Assembly: GCF_003351745.1 (NCBI RefSeq)
Contig: NZ_CP031222.1
Coordinates: 1,842,207-1,906,206 of the forward strand
From: Aquirhabdus parva
Lineage (GTDB): Bacteria > Pseudomonadota > Gammaproteobacteria > Pseudomonadales > Moraxellaceae
Reading direction: 5' to 3'
DNA: 64,000 bases
Made by a program: the position numbers and the translations under genes. Below, piece by piece: positions 1 through 9,150 of the stretch. How positions within the stretch are numbered: the first letter of the stretch is position 1; every line of letters begins with the position of its first letter. The notes below the pieces were generated by a model. That model saw only the letters and a list, made by a program, of their open reading frames with translations, was not told where the DNA came from and made no database searches.

Positions 1-58
1 AAAAAGCATTTACATCAAAAATCAAATTCGTAAAAACAGCGCTTCATTACTTAACTAT

Positions 59-74
59 TGCTGATTAATCAGCA
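59..74. repeat. 16-bp perfect palindrome downstream of rpsL
   Basis: The sequence TGCTGATTAATCAGCA is its own reverse complement and lies 7 bases beyond the rpsL stop. It could fold in the rpsL-rpsG intercistronic mRNA, the zone where S7 feedback control acts in Escherichia coli, but no U-tract follows and the neighbouring gene is outside the window. Function is unproven. Confidence 0.4.
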
Positions 75-80
75 TATAGC

Positions 81-455
81 TTATTTCTTAGGACGTTTCG
101 CGCCGTATTTAGAGCGTGATTGCATACGACCTTTTACGCCAGCACAGTCTAGTGAGCCGCGTACGGTGTGATAACGCACACCTGGTAAGTCTTTAACACG
201 ACCACCACGGATCAGTACAACACTATGCTCTTGCAGGTTGTGACCTTCACCACCGATATAGCTTGATACTTCAAAACCTGAAGTCAAACGTACACGGCAA
301 ACTTTACGCATTGCTGAGTTAGGTTTTTTTGGTGTAGTGGTATAAACACGTGTACAAACGCCGCGACGTTGTGGACACGCTTTAAGTGCCGGCACTTTAG
401 ACTTTTCAGTCAAACTGCTACGACCCTTGCGAATCAATTGGTTAGTGGTTGCCAC
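81..455 (-). CDS. rpsL: 30S ribosomal protein S12
   Basis: Decoding-centre protein of the small ribosomal subunit. The 124-residue length and the run [13 protein letters not shown] identify it with no real alternative. Lys42-Lys43 and the VKDLPG segment near residue 88 look wild type, that is, they carry none of the familiar streptomycin-resistance substitutions. The start is GTG at 455, preceded by GGGAGAG. rpsG would be expected downstream, beyond the left edge. The gene has its own promoter and a leader hairpin, listed separately. Confidence 0.98.
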   Translation of the reverse strand: MATTNQLIRKGRSSLTEKSKVPALKACPQRRGVCTRVYTTTPKKPNSAMRKVCRVRLTSGFEVSSYIGGEGHNLQEHSVVLIRGGRVKDLPGVRYHTVRGSLDCAGVKGRMQSRSKYGAKRPKK

Positions 456-473
456 TCAAACTCTCCCGTGAAT

Positions 474-508
474 AAAAAACCTCAAAAAGGACATACCCCT
501 TTTTGAGG
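474..508 (-). terminator. Terminator-like hairpin in the rpsL leader
   Basis: On the minus strand an 11-bp perfect stem (arms 480-490 and 498-508, 7-base loop) is followed directly by six T residues (479-474). It lies between the predicted rpsL promoter and the rpsL start, so it is either an attenuator or a terminator for readthrough from the EcsC gene upstream. The predicted transcription start is almost at the first base of the stem. Confidence 0.7.
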
Positions 509-515
509 GCTACAT

Positions 516-544
516 ATTCTAAATCAACGAAAGGAAATGGTCAA
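516..544 (-). promoter_or_regulatory. Sigma-70 promoter for rpsL
   Basis: Read on the minus strand, TTGACC (544-539) and TAGAAT (521-516) are separated by exactly 17 bases. Transcription would begin near 509, at the leader hairpin and about 55 bases before the GTG start. The match to consensus is good in both boxes. Confidence 0.75.
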
Positions 545-615
545 GAAAGTGAGGCGCTTTGTTGTAAAAACCGACTCTTTATTTGTATGAATTATTTTTA
601 GAAAATTGAGAAGTA

Positions 616-638
616 GGCGCATCGATGATTGATGCGCC
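616..638 (-). terminator. Hairpin downstream of the EcsC-family gene
   Basis: GGCGCATC (616-623) and GATGCGCC (631-638) pair perfectly around a 7-base loop, 20 bases past the stop of the minus-strand EcsC gene. The following bases are T-rich but not a clean U-tract, so this is a plausible rather than certain intrinsic terminator. Confidence 0.5.
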
Positions 639-657
639 GGAGGACTTCACTTGATGA

Positions 658-1647
658 TCAATCCAGATCGTTATTTTCTGCACGATCTTCCGCTAAACTT
701 GCTGCGATGCGCTGAACTCGAGCTGACTTTTCTCCACTCGTCCGCGCCGCTCGGAATGTCTTTTGCGCACTCAATGCCACACTTGCAACCAAACGCGCAT
801 TATAAGTTGCACCAGCCGCACCGGTCACAACAGGCATTGTTCTTGATAACCAGCGGGCAGGCACTCGCAGATTAAGATTTTTAGTAAATTCACCTATAAA
901 CCCACCTGCTGCCTCAATTTCAGGACCACCACCTACAAGTTTTTCAACACCACGTAGATCACCGGATTCTAAAATTGTCCGCATACCAGCCAAAGCTAAG
1001 AGCACACCTTGTTTATCCGCTAAAAGTTCAAGATCAGACTGCTTTAAGGCTTCATAAGCAAGTGTACGACCCTGCTCACCTTGCATGTCAAATCCATAGC
1101 AATGGGCGATTTGATAAACCGTCCTTAGAGACAGTAATAGTGCTAAAGGTAAATCGATCACGGCGCCGAGTACTCCCGTAGCACCCGTAACTCCCCCTTC
1201 AGCCAAAGCAACGATACGATTCTCTTCGAGCACCGATTGCACCAATGCATCGCACCGAGCGACATCACCAGTCCTCAGTTCAAAGATATCATCGACACCT
1301 GCACGCTTTGCAATGCGCTGTACTCCACTGGTATGACTCGTGAAAGTAGCCGCTTGCTCAAACACTTGATCTGCAAAAGACTCCAATGAGTCAATAGGAA
1401 TCAATGGGGCAATGTATTTAGCAATACCATTAAAACGCGAGCCTACGAGCTGCCTTGTAAGCGCTGGCAATTGTTGCTTAAAAACATCACGGGCATCCGT
1501 TTCTACCGGAGGAAGCTCACCATTAAAACGCTGACGACGCTGACTTTCAGAAAGCTGATTTAAAAGACGATCACCGCTTTCAGCAACTTTTTTGGCTTGA
1601 TTTGTGATCCGATCTTTCAATGTATTGGAATACCATGCTTTATCCAT
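658..1647 (-). CDS. EcsC family protein
   Basis: A 329-residue protein related to the EcsC family, named after a gene linked to a Bacillus ABC exporter; its biochemical role in Gram-negative bacteria is not established. The family core is visible around residues 150-230: a glycine-rich segment (GGVTGATGVLGAVIDLP) leading into a hydrophobic helix and then the SLRTVYQIAHCYG and AYEALKQ stretches. The N-terminal 60 residues are charged and the C-terminal tail is polar. The ATG at 1647 has GGAA upstream. No ABC transporter partner is next to it; it reads toward rpsL. Confidence 0.8.
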   Translation of the reverse strand: MDKAWYSNTLKDRITNQAKKVAESGDRLLNQLSESQRRQRFNGELPPVETDARDVFKQQLPALTRQLVGSRFNGIAKYIAPLIPIDSLESFADQVFEQAATFTSHTSGVQRIAKRAGVDDIFELRTGDVARCDALVQSVLEENRIVALAEGGVTGATGVLGAVIDLPLALLLSLRTVYQIAHCYGFDMQGEQGRTLAYEALKQSDLELLADKQGVLLALAGMRTILESGDLRGVEKLVGGGPEIEAAGGFIGEFTKNLNLRVPARWLSRTMPVVTGAAGATYNARLVASVALSAQKTFRAARTSGEKSARVQRIAASLAEDRAENNDLD

Positions 1648-2053
1648 TAAAAATATTCCTTCTCTAGCTTGATCATTTTTAGTTGTTGAACTCGTATTGT
1701 ACCCAAAATATATGACTTAGGCTTTGAATTAACGCGCGCTATACAGCTTGATTAAACAAACTTTACAAGACTTAGCAACGCCATCATGCTGCCAATAAAT
1801 CATGTCGTTACAAAACATCTACCAAACTGAGGGGTCATTTTCAGGCATTTCTAGCCACTATTTCTATGTCATAAATGTGCTATAAATACTGTCATAATTA
1901 GATTTATTTGAGCTAGAACATATATTTTATTGCAGCATGAATGGATACGAACGTCCTTAACATGATGTTCATCTTTTCATGCCATACTTGAAAGTTAATG
2001 ATAGATTAAAAATATCACCGACAAAAGAATGATGTTTCACCACTCATGGAGCA
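1648..2053. other. Divergent intergenic region, EcsC gene / fabA
   Basis: About 400 bases of AT-rich DNA between two divergently transcribed genes, so it should hold promoters for both. I see only weak -10-like and -35-like hexamers near 1990-2020 for fabA and no convincing FabR or FadR operator by eye. No reading frame of note. Confidence 0.5.
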
Positions 2054-2056
2054 ATG

Positions 2057-2566
2057 ATGCGCCGCGCCTCGTATGATAAAGCAGACCTGATCGACTGCGC
2101 AGAAGGAAAGTTGTTTGGAGTTACCAACGCACGACTTCCTATGCCACCTATGCTGATGTTAGATCGCATAACTCATATCGCTGATATTGGTGGATCCTAT
2201 GATAAAGGTGAGTTGATCGCAGAGCTCGACATTAATCCTGAACTATGGTTTTTCCAATGTCACTTTCCCACTGACCCTGTGATGCCGGGTTGTTTAGGTC
2301 TTGATGCAATGTGGCAACTTTTAGGTTTTTACTTGGGCTGGCGTGGCAACTTAGGTCGTGGGCGTGCATTAGGTGTCGGTGAGGTCAAGTTCACAGGTCA
2401 AGTACTGCCGAAGCATCACAAGGTGCGCTATCATTTACACATGAAGCGGGTTATTGAGCGCAGTTTATGCTTGGCCATTGCAGATGGTGAAATGTATGTT
2501 GATGATAAACTGATTTATACTGCTAAAGATTTACGCTGTGGTGTATTTGTTAATACTGATTTTTGA
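2057..2566 (+). CDS. fabA: 3-hydroxydecanoyl-ACP dehydratase/isomerase FabA
   Basis: Bifunctional enzyme of anaerobic unsaturated fatty acid synthesis: it dehydrates 3-hydroxydecanoyl-ACP and isomerises trans-2 to cis-3-decenoyl-ACP in the cytoplasm. The active-site segment [21 protein letters not shown] contains the catalytic His and, a few residues on, the Asp of LGLDA; the [11 protein letters not shown] strand is also typical. Length (169-170 residues) matches the family. Two ATG codons in tandem (2054, 2057) follow GGAG; the second has the better spacing. fabB follows about 110 bases later, the usual pair. Confidence 0.96.
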   Translation: MRRASYDKADLIDCAEGKLFGVTNARLPMPPMLMLDRITHIADIGGSYDKGELIAELDINPELWFFQCHFPTDPVMPGCLGLDAMWQLLGFYLGWRGNLGRGRALGVGEVKFTGQVLPKHHKVRYHLHMKRVIERSLCLAIADGEMYVDDKLIYTAKDLRCGVFVNTDF

Positions 2567-2674
2567 ACGGTTTTAATAGATATTTTTTCGTTGGCAGATG
2601 TCGAAGTAAAAACAAAATGCCGCACTCATGTGGGCAAGTTGTTTTAGATATAATGCATAGTTTGGGGAATATAC

Positions 2675-3901
2675 ATGCGTCGTGTAGTGATTACTGGAAT
2701 GGGAATAGTATCGTGTCTGGGTAATGATCGTGCAACGGTAACAGATTCGCTACGAACAGGAAAATCAGGCATTCGCTTCAACCAAAGCTATGTTGATATC
2801 GGAATGAAATGTCATGTCAGTGGCAAACCCGAATACGATGATTCAATTATTGAAAGAAAGTTAAAACGTTTCTTAGCTGAGGCTTCAACGTTTGGTTTCC
2901 TGTCTGCACTATCTGCTGTTGAAGACGCAGGTCTTACACTTGAAGATGTTGCTGGGAATCCTCGTTGTGGTGTACTCGCTGGGTCAGGAGGATCATCCAC
3001 TGCATCTATTGTTGCTGCAGCCGATAACGTTCGTGAAGGTGGTCTGCGTAAAGTAGGTCCGTATAATGTTCCTCGTACTATGACCAGTACTGTTTCTGCC
3101 GCTATTGCAACCGGACTCAAATTAAAAGGTGTCAATTACGCGATTTGCTCAGCCTGCGCGACTTCTGCACACTGTATTGGTCACGCAATGGAGCTGATAC
3201 AGCTAGGCAAACAAGATATTGTGTTTGCTGGCGGTGGTGAGGAAGAACATTGGTCACAATCTATTTTGTTTGACGCCATGGGTGCCATGAGCACCAAGTA
3301 CAACGATACACCGGAAAAAGCCTCACGCCCCTACTCTGTTGATCATGATGGGTTTGTCAGTGCTGGTGGTGGTGGCGTAGTTGTTGTAGAAGCGCTTGAT
3401 CATGCTAAAGCACGCGGTGCCAAGATTCTTGCTGAAATTGTTGGCTATGGCGCAACGTCAGATGGGCTTGATATGGTTGCCCCAAGTGGCGAAGGTGCTG
3501 TGCGTTGTATGCAAATGGCGCTTGATATGGCTGCCCAACACGATGTTACACAGATTGATTACTTAAATACGCACGGTACATCAACTCCTGCGGGTGATGG
3601 CGCAGAACTCAAAGCCATTCGTGAAGTATTTGGCGATAAGGCACCCCCGATCAGTTCAACCAAATCGATGAGCGGTCATAGTCTTGGCGCTGCTGGCGTG
3701 CAAGAAGCCATCTATTGTCTGCTGATGATGGAAAATGATTTTATTGCACCTTCCATCAATATCACAGAGTTAATTCCGGAAGCAGAAGGCATTGATATTG
3801 TGCAAACTGCGCGTCCAGCAAAGCTGAACGCCATTTTGTCCAATAGCTTTGGTTTTGGTGGTACAAATGCCAGTCTCATTCTGAAACGCTACGAGGAATA
3901 A
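2675..3901 (+). CDS. fabB: 3-oxoacyl-ACP synthase I FabB
   Basis: Condensing enzyme that elongates acyl-ACP with malonyl-ACP and commits the FabA product to unsaturated fatty acids. The thiolase-fold catalytic triad is readable: the nucleophile in SACATSAH near residue 163, the first His in [10 protein letters not shown] near 298 and the second in SGHSLGAAG near 333. The C-terminal [13 protein letters not shown] motif is intact. At 408 residues it is full length. A GAGGAA sequence at its end serves as ribosome binding site for hemJ. Confidence 0.97.
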   Translation: MRRVVITGMGIVSCLGNDRATVTDSLRTGKSGIRFNQSYVDIGMKCHVSGKPEYDDSIIERKLKRFLAEASTFGFLSALSAVEDAGLTLEDVAGNPRCGVLAGSGGSSTASIVAAADNVREGGLRKVGPYNVPRTMTSTVSAAIATGLKLKGVNYAICSACATSAHCIGHAMELIQLGKQDIVFAGGGEEEHWSQSILFDAMGAMSTKYNDTPEKASRPYSVDHDGFVSAGGGGVVVVEALDHAKARGAKILAEIVGYGATSDGLDMVAPSGEGAVRCMQMALDMAAQHDVTQIDYLNTHGTSTPAGDGAELKAIREVFGDKAPPISSTKSMSGHSLGAAGVQEAIYCLLMMENDFIAPSINITELIPEAEGIDIVQTARPAKLNAILSNSFGFGGTNASLILKRYEE

Positions 3902-3907
3902 ACCTCC

Positions 3908-4339
3908 GTGTTGTTATTGTGGATTAAAGCTTTTCACATCGTCGCAGTTGTTTGCTGGTTTGCGGCGATGTTTTATCTGCCCCGCCTCTTTGTTTATCAT
4001 GCTCAAAGTACAGATGAAATCAGCATCAAGCGTTTTGAGGTAATGGAGCGCAAACTTTATCGTGGCATCATGACTCCCTCCATGATCGCGACATGGGGGC
4101 TTGGCTTATGGATGTTATGGCTGGGGCGTGATTACTACCTTAGTCAGCACTGGATGCATGCCAAATTGACCTTAGTTTTACTTTTGACTGGTTATCACTT
4201 TGCTTGTGGTTATTTTAGAAAGGCATTGATTGGTAACCCTCACATTAAATCACACGTCTATTTTCGCTGGTTCAACGAGTTACCTGTCTTCGCATTGATC
4301 GCTATTGTTATTCTCGTTGTGGTTAAGCCCTCTTTTTAA
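3908..4339 (+). CDS. hemJ: Protoporphyrinogen IX oxidase HemJ (UPF0093)
   Basis: Small four-helix membrane protein that oxidises protoporphyrinogen IX to protoporphyrin IX in haem synthesis, the usual enzyme in Acinetobacter-type bacteria lacking HemG or HemY. Family hallmarks visible: the helix-1 His in FHIVAVVCWFA followed by LPRLFVYH, the basic ERKLYRGIMTPSM loop, and the terminal RWFNELPVFALI...VVVKP. It starts at GTG 3908, seven bases after the fabB stop, so it is probably co-transcribed and coupled with fabB. No ATG upstream is in frame. Confidence 0.88.
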   Translation: MLLLWIKAFHIVAVVCWFAAMFYLPRLFVYHAQSTDEISIKRFEVMERKLYRGIMTPSMIATWGLGLWMLWLGRDYYLSQHWMHAKLTLVLLLTGYHFACGYFRKALIGNPHIKSHVYFRWFNELPVFALIAIVILVVVKPSF

Positions 4340-4352
4340 TGAATATCTTGAT

Positions 4353-5093
4353 ATGACTCCATTCGTGAGTCTCGGTTTTGGACTAATTCTCGTTCTGGCC
4401 ATATGCGTGAGTGGTCAATGGAGAAACTTAAGGGTTTGGCTTTTATCCTTATTGGCCTTTGCCATATTGTCGATCTATTTCACTGTACTTCTTCATACGC
4501 CAACTTGGTCTGCGTTGTTTTTAAAGCTGGAGTGGAATTGGCTAGGCAAAATTACGTCTATCACTACACTATGCCTCATCTACTTAGCATTACCTCAGCA
4601 GATCAAAAACAATGTAGGACTTAGCCAATGGCCACATCCTCAAAAATGGCGTTCAACCCTTCTGGTTTCGATATTTACATTACTTTTTTTTGTATCTTGC
4701 AGCGCACTGATCCCACTGATTATCTCCCACCAATGTGCTAAACCATCCCTTGAAACAATCCTTTTTGAAGCGACATTGCCAGGGATTGATGAAGAACTTC
4801 TTTTTCGCGGAATTTTACTTGCGATACTCACCGTTGCCTTTGGTAAGCCATGGAAAATAGCAGGGATCACTATCGGCTGGGGGGCTATCCCTCTTGTGAT
4901 TGTTTTTGGTTTAGCACATGGTGTGGAAGTCGCACACTCAGGAGCACCTTTCCTACTCAGTGCTTTGGTTAGCGTCATAACAGGTATTATGGGTGCATTG
5001 TTATTATGGATCAAAGAACGCACTGGTTCGATTTGGGTTGCAGTTATTGTTCATAATCTTGCAAATGTATTGTCGCACTGGGTATGTGGATAG
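4353..5093 (+). CDS. CPBP family intramembrane metalloprotease
   Basis: Polytopic membrane protein with about seven hydrophobic helices and the three CPBP (Abi/Rce1-like) motifs: the EE pair in GIDEELLFRG, a His in FGLAHGVEVAH, and HNLAN near the C-terminus. Such proteins are predicted membrane-embedded proteases; bacterial substrates are mostly unknown. An ATG at 4353 is preferred over an upstream TTG at 4305 that would overlap hemJ. It is not a rhombosortase, since the rhomboid GxSx serine motif is absent. Confidence 0.82.
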   Translation: MTPFVSLGFGLILVLAICVSGQWRNLRVWLLSLLAFAILSIYFTVLLHTPTWSALFLKLEWNWLGKITSITTLCLIYLALPQQIKNNVGLSQWPHPQKWRSTLLVSIFTLLFFVSCSALIPLIISHQCAKPSLETILFEATLPGIDEELLFRGILLAILTVAFGKPWKIAGITIGWGAIPLVIVFGLAHGVEVAHSGAPFLLSALVSVITGIMGALLLWIKERTGSIWVAVIVHNLANVLSHWVCG

Positions 5094-5192
5094 GCCTTCT
5101 ATCGGACTACCTTGGCCATCTGTAAAGCAACTTCTATCAAGTATTCATTATCTCATCTTGGTAATCTCAGTATCACCAATGAGGATATTTTA

Positions 5193-6077
5193 ATGACGCC
5201 ACCCCCTGAAGAAAATTATCTCTCCCGATTCCAAAAAGTACTCGACTACATCGATACCCACTTAGATAACGACTTGACGGTAGATTTGCTGAGTCAGGTC
5301 GCGTCTTTTTCAAAATTTCATTTTCATCGGCAGTTTTCTGAGTTATTTGGAATCAATGTATACAAATATATTCAACTGACAAGGCTTAAAAGAGCATCGT
5401 ACCAGCTTGCGTTCCGTACCCAAAATCCCGTGACTCATATTGCATTGGAAAGCGGCTATGAGGGACCTGAATCATTCTCTCGCGCCTTTAAAAAAATATT
5501 GGGACAATCCCCTACTGAGTTTCGTAAGCAACCCCATTGGCATGATTGGCACGCTACCTTCAAATCTTTAGACGATATCAGGATTACACGTATGACAACT
5601 TTGGAATCAGTTAAACAAGTCCAAATTATCAATTTTCCAGAAACTCAAATCGCCGCTCTTGAACATCGAGGCGATCCGCAATTACTTGGCCAATCGATAA
5701 GACGTTTCATTGAATGGCGGAAGCAACATCAGTTAACGCCAAGTCTCAGTAAAACTTTTAATATTCTGTATGAGGATCCTGAAAATATCGATCCTGAACA
5801 ATATCGTATAGATATCGGTGTTGAAACAAATATGCTCATTAAGGATGACTCTATAGGCATGGTAAGCAAAACAATCCCTAGCGGACGATGTGCTGTATTA
5901 CGCCATATAGGTTCAGATGACTTATTGAGAAAAGCGATTCATAATCTCTATGCCATCTGGTTACCGAGTAGCGGTGAGGAGTTAAGAGACTTTCCCGTCT
6001 TTCTTCAACGCATCAAATTCTTTCCTGATGTGCCTAAAAGTGAGGCTGTGATCGATATATTTTTACCATTGAAGTAA
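5193..6077 (+). CDS. AraC family regulator with GyrI-like effector domain
   Basis: Transcription factor of 294 residues. The two helix-turn-helix motifs of the AraC/XylS DNA-binding domain are N-terminal (about residues 10-110; VDLLSQVASFSKFHFHRQF and VTHIALESGYEGPESFSRAFKK), and a GyrI-like small-molecule domain (about 130-294) follows. This order resembles Rob and other redox or drug-responsive regulators. The ATG at 5193 is preceded by GAGG with good spacing and is preferred to an upstream in-frame start. The target is not evident; the nearby CPBP gene and GFA gene are candidates. Confidence 0.88.
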   Translation: MTPPPEENYLSRFQKVLDYIDTHLDNDLTVDLLSQVASFSKFHFHRQFSELFGINVYKYIQLTRLKRASYQLAFRTQNPVTHIALESGYEGPESFSRAFKKILGQSPTEFRKQPHWHDWHATFKSLDDIRITRMTTLESVKQVQIINFPETQIAALEHRGDPQLLGQSIRRFIEWRKQHQLTPSLSKTFNILYEDPENIDPEQYRIDIGVETNMLIKDDSIGMVSKTIPSGRCAVLRHIGSDDLLRKAIHNLYAIWLPSSGEELRDFPVFLQRIKFFPDVPKSEAVIDIFLPLK

Positions 6078-6182
6078 TGACCTTCATCCAAAGGGATCCA
6101 GACTAAATTGCATGCTTTATATATTTACTTTTGTGCTGTAGAGTCTTTGATATTGCCCTAAACTCTCCAAAGGGGATTTAAG

Positions 6183-6530
6183 ATGAAGTACGCGGGAAGC
6201 TGCCATTGTGGCAAAGTCGCCTTTGAGGTAGAAGGTGAAATTAAAGGCGTTATCGCTTGTAATTGCTCCATATGCTCTCGCAAGGGATCTTTATTATGGT
6301 TTGTACCGAGAGAGCAGCTAAAATTACTGACTCCGGAACAAGACATCAGCACTTATCTTTTTAACAAGCACGTGATCAAGCATCAATTTTGCGCAGTATG
6401 CGGGATTCACCCTTTTGGTGAAGGGAGTGACCCTAACGGAGATGCGATGGCAGCGATTAATATTCGCTGCTTAGAAGGGCTCGACTTAGACTCTATCCCA
6501 GTACAGCACTACAATGGACGATCACATTAG
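6183..6530 (+). CDS. GFA (CENP-V/GFA domain) family protein
   Basis: Zinc-binding protein of the glutathione-dependent formaldehyde-activating enzyme family. The cysteine ligands are clear: GSCHCG near residues 6-10, CNCSIC near 33-38 and CAVCG near 79-83. At 115 residues it is a compact member, most of which have no proven enzyme activity. The start has AGGGG upstream. It converges with the vwa gene with only five bases between stops. A second GFA protein lies at the right edge of the window. Confidence 0.88.
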   Translation: MKYAGSCHCGKVAFEVEGEIKGVIACNCSICSRKGSLLWFVPREQLKLLTPEQDISTYLFNKHVIKHQFCAVCGIHPFGEGSDPNGDAMAAINIRCLEGLDLDSIPVQHYNGRSH

Positions 6531-6535
6531 GGGAA

Positions 6536-7723
6536 TCAACGCGCTAAAAAGCGAGTCATATCCTCAATCCCTTTTAAGGTCATCGGATACATTTTATCTT
6601 CAAATGTTTGCTTAATTGCAGCGACGGTTTGGGTGTAATGCCAATAGCTATCGTCTTCAGGATTTAGCCACGCAGTTTTGCTGAAATGCTGACGTACTCG
6701 TTGTAACCACGTAATACCGGCTTCACTATTGGTATACTCAACCGAGCCGCCTTCGCTCATTAGCTCATAGGGTGCCATACTCGCATCACCCACAAATATT
6801 ACGCGGTAATCTTTGCCATACGTGCGTAACAGTTCCCAAGTTTCCATACGACTGGTTGATCGGCGCACATTATCCTTCCAAACATAATCATATAAACAAT
6901 TATGAAAGTAGAAAAATTCGAGAGTTTTAAATTCCGACTTAGCCGCACTAAATAACTTTTCACACTGCTCAATATAGGCATCCATGGAACCGCCGATATC
7001 AAATAGCATGAGTACTTTAACTCGATTACGCCGTTCAGGAATGAGCTGAATATCAAGCATACCCTGACGTGCAGTGGAATCGATGGTTCCACGGATATCT
7101 AGTTCCTCTGCCGCACCTTGACGAGCAAAACGTCGCAAGCGACGTAGGGCAATTTGCATCTGCCGAGTACCTAAAATTTGTTGATCGTCAAGATTCTGGT
7201 ACTGGCGTTGTTCCCAGACTTTAACTGCCGATTTTTTACGAGATGGACCACCAATGCGTACGCCTTCAGGATGGTCTCCGAATGCGCCAAATGGCGAAGT
7301 GCCACCCGTGCCTATCATCTTATTGCCGCCCTGATGCTTCTTATGTTGCTCGCGCAATCGTTCTTCGAGCTTTTTCATAAGCTCTTCCAAAGAACCTGCT
7401 TTTTCAAGTTCTACACGTTGTTCAGGGGTTAGATTTTTTTCCAGAAGCTCTAGGTTCAGCCACTCTTTAGGAATATTTGCTAAATTGCCAAGCACACTTT
7501 CAATGTCGTAGGAATCAATGCCGTCAAAATATGCCTTCATTGCTCGGTCAAACTTATCAAAATGACGCTCGTCTTTCACCATGCATAGACGAATTAAACG
7601 ATAGAGTTCTTCACGGTCAGCAAATACAACCCCTGCTTGTAAGGCTGCATTCAAGTCTAGTAATTCAGTTGTACTGACTGGAACGCCATATTTTTTTAGG
7701 GTAAAGAATAAATTGACAAACAT
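6536..7723 (-). CDS. VWA domain-containing protein, CoxE-like
   Basis: A 395-residue cytoplasmic protein with a von Willebrand factor A domain in the C-terminal half. The MIDAS metal site starts at DIGGSMDAY (a DxGxS form) near residue 243. Such proteins pair with MoxR AAA+ ATPases and are thought to act as chaperones or metal-insertion factors; the partner is the next gene upstream. The N-terminal half is helical and charged. The start is supported by AAGGA upstream. The client of this particular pair is not apparent. Confidence 0.85.
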   Translation of the reverse strand: MFVNLFFTLKKYGVPVSTTELLDLNAALQAGVVFADREELYRLIRLCMVKDERHFDKFDRAMKAYFDGIDSYDIESVLGNLANIPKEWLNLELLEKNLTPEQRVELEKAGSLEELMKKLEERLREQHKKHQGGNKMIGTGGTSPFGAFGDHPEGVRIGGPSRKKSAVKVWEQRQYQNLDDQQILGTRQMQIALRRLRRFARQGAAEELDIRGTIDSTARQGMLDIQLIPERRNRVKVLMLFDIGGSMDAYIEQCEKLFSAAKSEFKTLEFFYFHNCLYDYVWKDNVRRSTSRMETWELLRTYGKDYRVIFVGDASMAPYELMSEGGSVEYTNSEAGITWLQRVRQHFSKTAWLNPEDDSYWHYTQTVAAIKQTFEDKMYPMTLKGIEDMTRFLAR

Positions 7724-7837
7724 GGAGATGAATCCTTGAAACTCCCTTTGTCAAAGGGGAAGCTTATTGATAATAAGACAACAACGTCATACGATTTGCC
7801 GTCCCTCCCTAGAAGAAGGACGGGTCCAACCTTAGAC

Positions 7838-8710
7838 TTAACGACGAGTCATAAATGCCAATCGTTCAAGCAAACGGACATCTTGTTCATTTTTAATCAA
7901 CGCACCATGCAACGGTGGAATCGCAGTTTTTGGATCACGATTTCGTAAAACTTCTTCTGGTAAATCATCCGCCATCAACAGCGTCAACCAATCAATCAAT
8001 TCACTTGTTGAAGGCGGCTTCTTCAGCCCAGCGACTTGCCGTAATTTAAAGAAAATTTGTAATGCTTCGCTGACCAGCGTTTCACGAATTTCAGGAAAAT
8101 GCACATCAATAATCTGACGCATGGTTTTTTCATCTGGAAAATCAATGTAATGAAAGAAACAGCGACGTAAGAATGCATCGGGCAATTCTTTTTCATTATT
8201 GGAGGTAATAATGACTACAGGACGATTAACCGCGTGGATGGTTTCGCCGGTTTCATAGACATAAAATGACATGCGATCAAGTTCATGCAAAAGGTCATTT
8301 GGGAATTCGATATCCGCTTTATCAATTTCATCAATCAATAAAACAACCCGCTCTGGCGCAGTAAATGCTTCCCACAGTTTTCCAGGCTTAATGTAGTTTT
8401 TGATATCGTAGACTTTGTCATCACCTAATTGGCTATCGCGTAAACGTGAAACTGCGTCATACTCATATAAGCCTTGTTGTGCTTTAGTCGTGGATTTGAT
8501 ATTCCAGGTGATGAGTTTCATTCCAAGACTTGTTGAAACCTGCTCTGCTAGCAGTGTTTTACCCGTACCAGGTTCACCCTTAATCAATAATGGCTTTTGT
8601 AACATACGTGCCGCATTGACCGCCTGCTTTAAGGCTTCTGTTGCTATATAGCTTGATGTACTTTCAAAAGACTGACTTTGCGCATCATGAAACTGACTTA
8701 ACTGTGTCAT
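7838..8710 (-). CDS. MoxR-type AAA+ ATPase
   Basis: AAA+ ATPase of 290 residues with Walker A GEPGTGKTLL (about 46-55), Walker B VLLIDEIDKAD (about 124-134) and a sensor region VIITSNNEKELPDAFLRRC. MoxR ATPases work with VWA-domain proteins to remodel or activate client enzymes, and the VWA gene lies 114 bases downstream on the same strand. Length is normal. The intervening DNA contains two small inverted repeats (7744-7758, 7799-7823). Confidence 0.9.
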   Translation of the reverse strand: MTQLSQFHDAQSQSFESTSSYIATEALKQAVNAARMLQKPLLIKGEPGTGKTLLAEQVSTSLGMKLITWNIKSTTKAQQGLYEYDAVSRLRDSQLGDDKVYDIKNYIKPGKLWEAFTAPERVVLLIDEIDKADIEFPNDLLHELDRMSFYVYETGETIHAVNRPVVIITSNNEKELPDAFLRRCFFHYIDFPDEKTMRQIIDVHFPEIRETLVSEALQIFFKLRQVAGLKKPPSTSELIDWLTLLMADDLPEEVLRNRDPKTAIPPLHGALIKNEQDVRLLERLAFMTRR

Positions 8711-8780
8711 AAAAATATTCCGTACTTACTCAATATGTAAAAACAATTCGACAGGTCAGATGTATCAATTACCGTGTCGC

Positions 8781-9119
8781 TCAATTAATATCTGGTCGCA
8801 TACTACGCAAACGCTGAATTAAGAAGCCAATCAAAAATCCTAAACCTAGAACCAATAACATCGGCAATAAACTCGATAGAATCAACTCACGACTTTTACT
8901 AATCACCCCAAAAATAAGACCAATTATGGCGGGTGCAATTTGGCCATTTGCGCCTTCGGTCACTGTGGGTGATAGCAACAACGCAAATAGGATCATCCAG
9001 CTCATGCCCGCGATCGGACGAGGCAATGGCCTAACAACTTTATGCCATAACCACAAGGCCAATACGCTACCAACTAAGTAAACGGTGACTGCTAACCAAT
9101 ATTCTGCGTTACTATTCAT
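8781..9119 (-). CDS. Small membrane protein of unknown function
   Basis: A 112-residue hydrophobic protein with about four predicted membrane helices (roughly 9-26, 38-52, 62-78 and 80-103), ending in a charged tail. I recognise no family. It lies between ycgL (31 bases upstream) and moxR (70 bases downstream) on the same strand, so it may be co-transcribed with the MoxR-VWA pair. Confidence 0.65.
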   Translation of the reverse strand: MNSNAEYWLAVTVYLVGSVLALWLWHKVVRPLPRPIAGMSWMILFALLLSPTVTEGANGQIAPAIIGLIFGVISKSRELILSSLLPMLLVLGLGFLIGFLIQRLRSMRPDIN

Positions 9120-9150
9120 ACGTAAGCCCTAAGTTTTTAAAAAAACAATA

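Noticed and set aside
4353-5093. CPBP protein considered as the missing rhombosortase
   Set aside because: It has EE and His motifs of a CPBP metalloprotease and no rhomboid serine motif, and it is far from the GlyGly-CTERM genes.
7744-7823. Two small inverted repeats between moxR and vwa considered as a terminator
   Set aside because: Stems are 6-7 bp and no U-tract follows; too weak to list as terminators, though they may slow readthrough.
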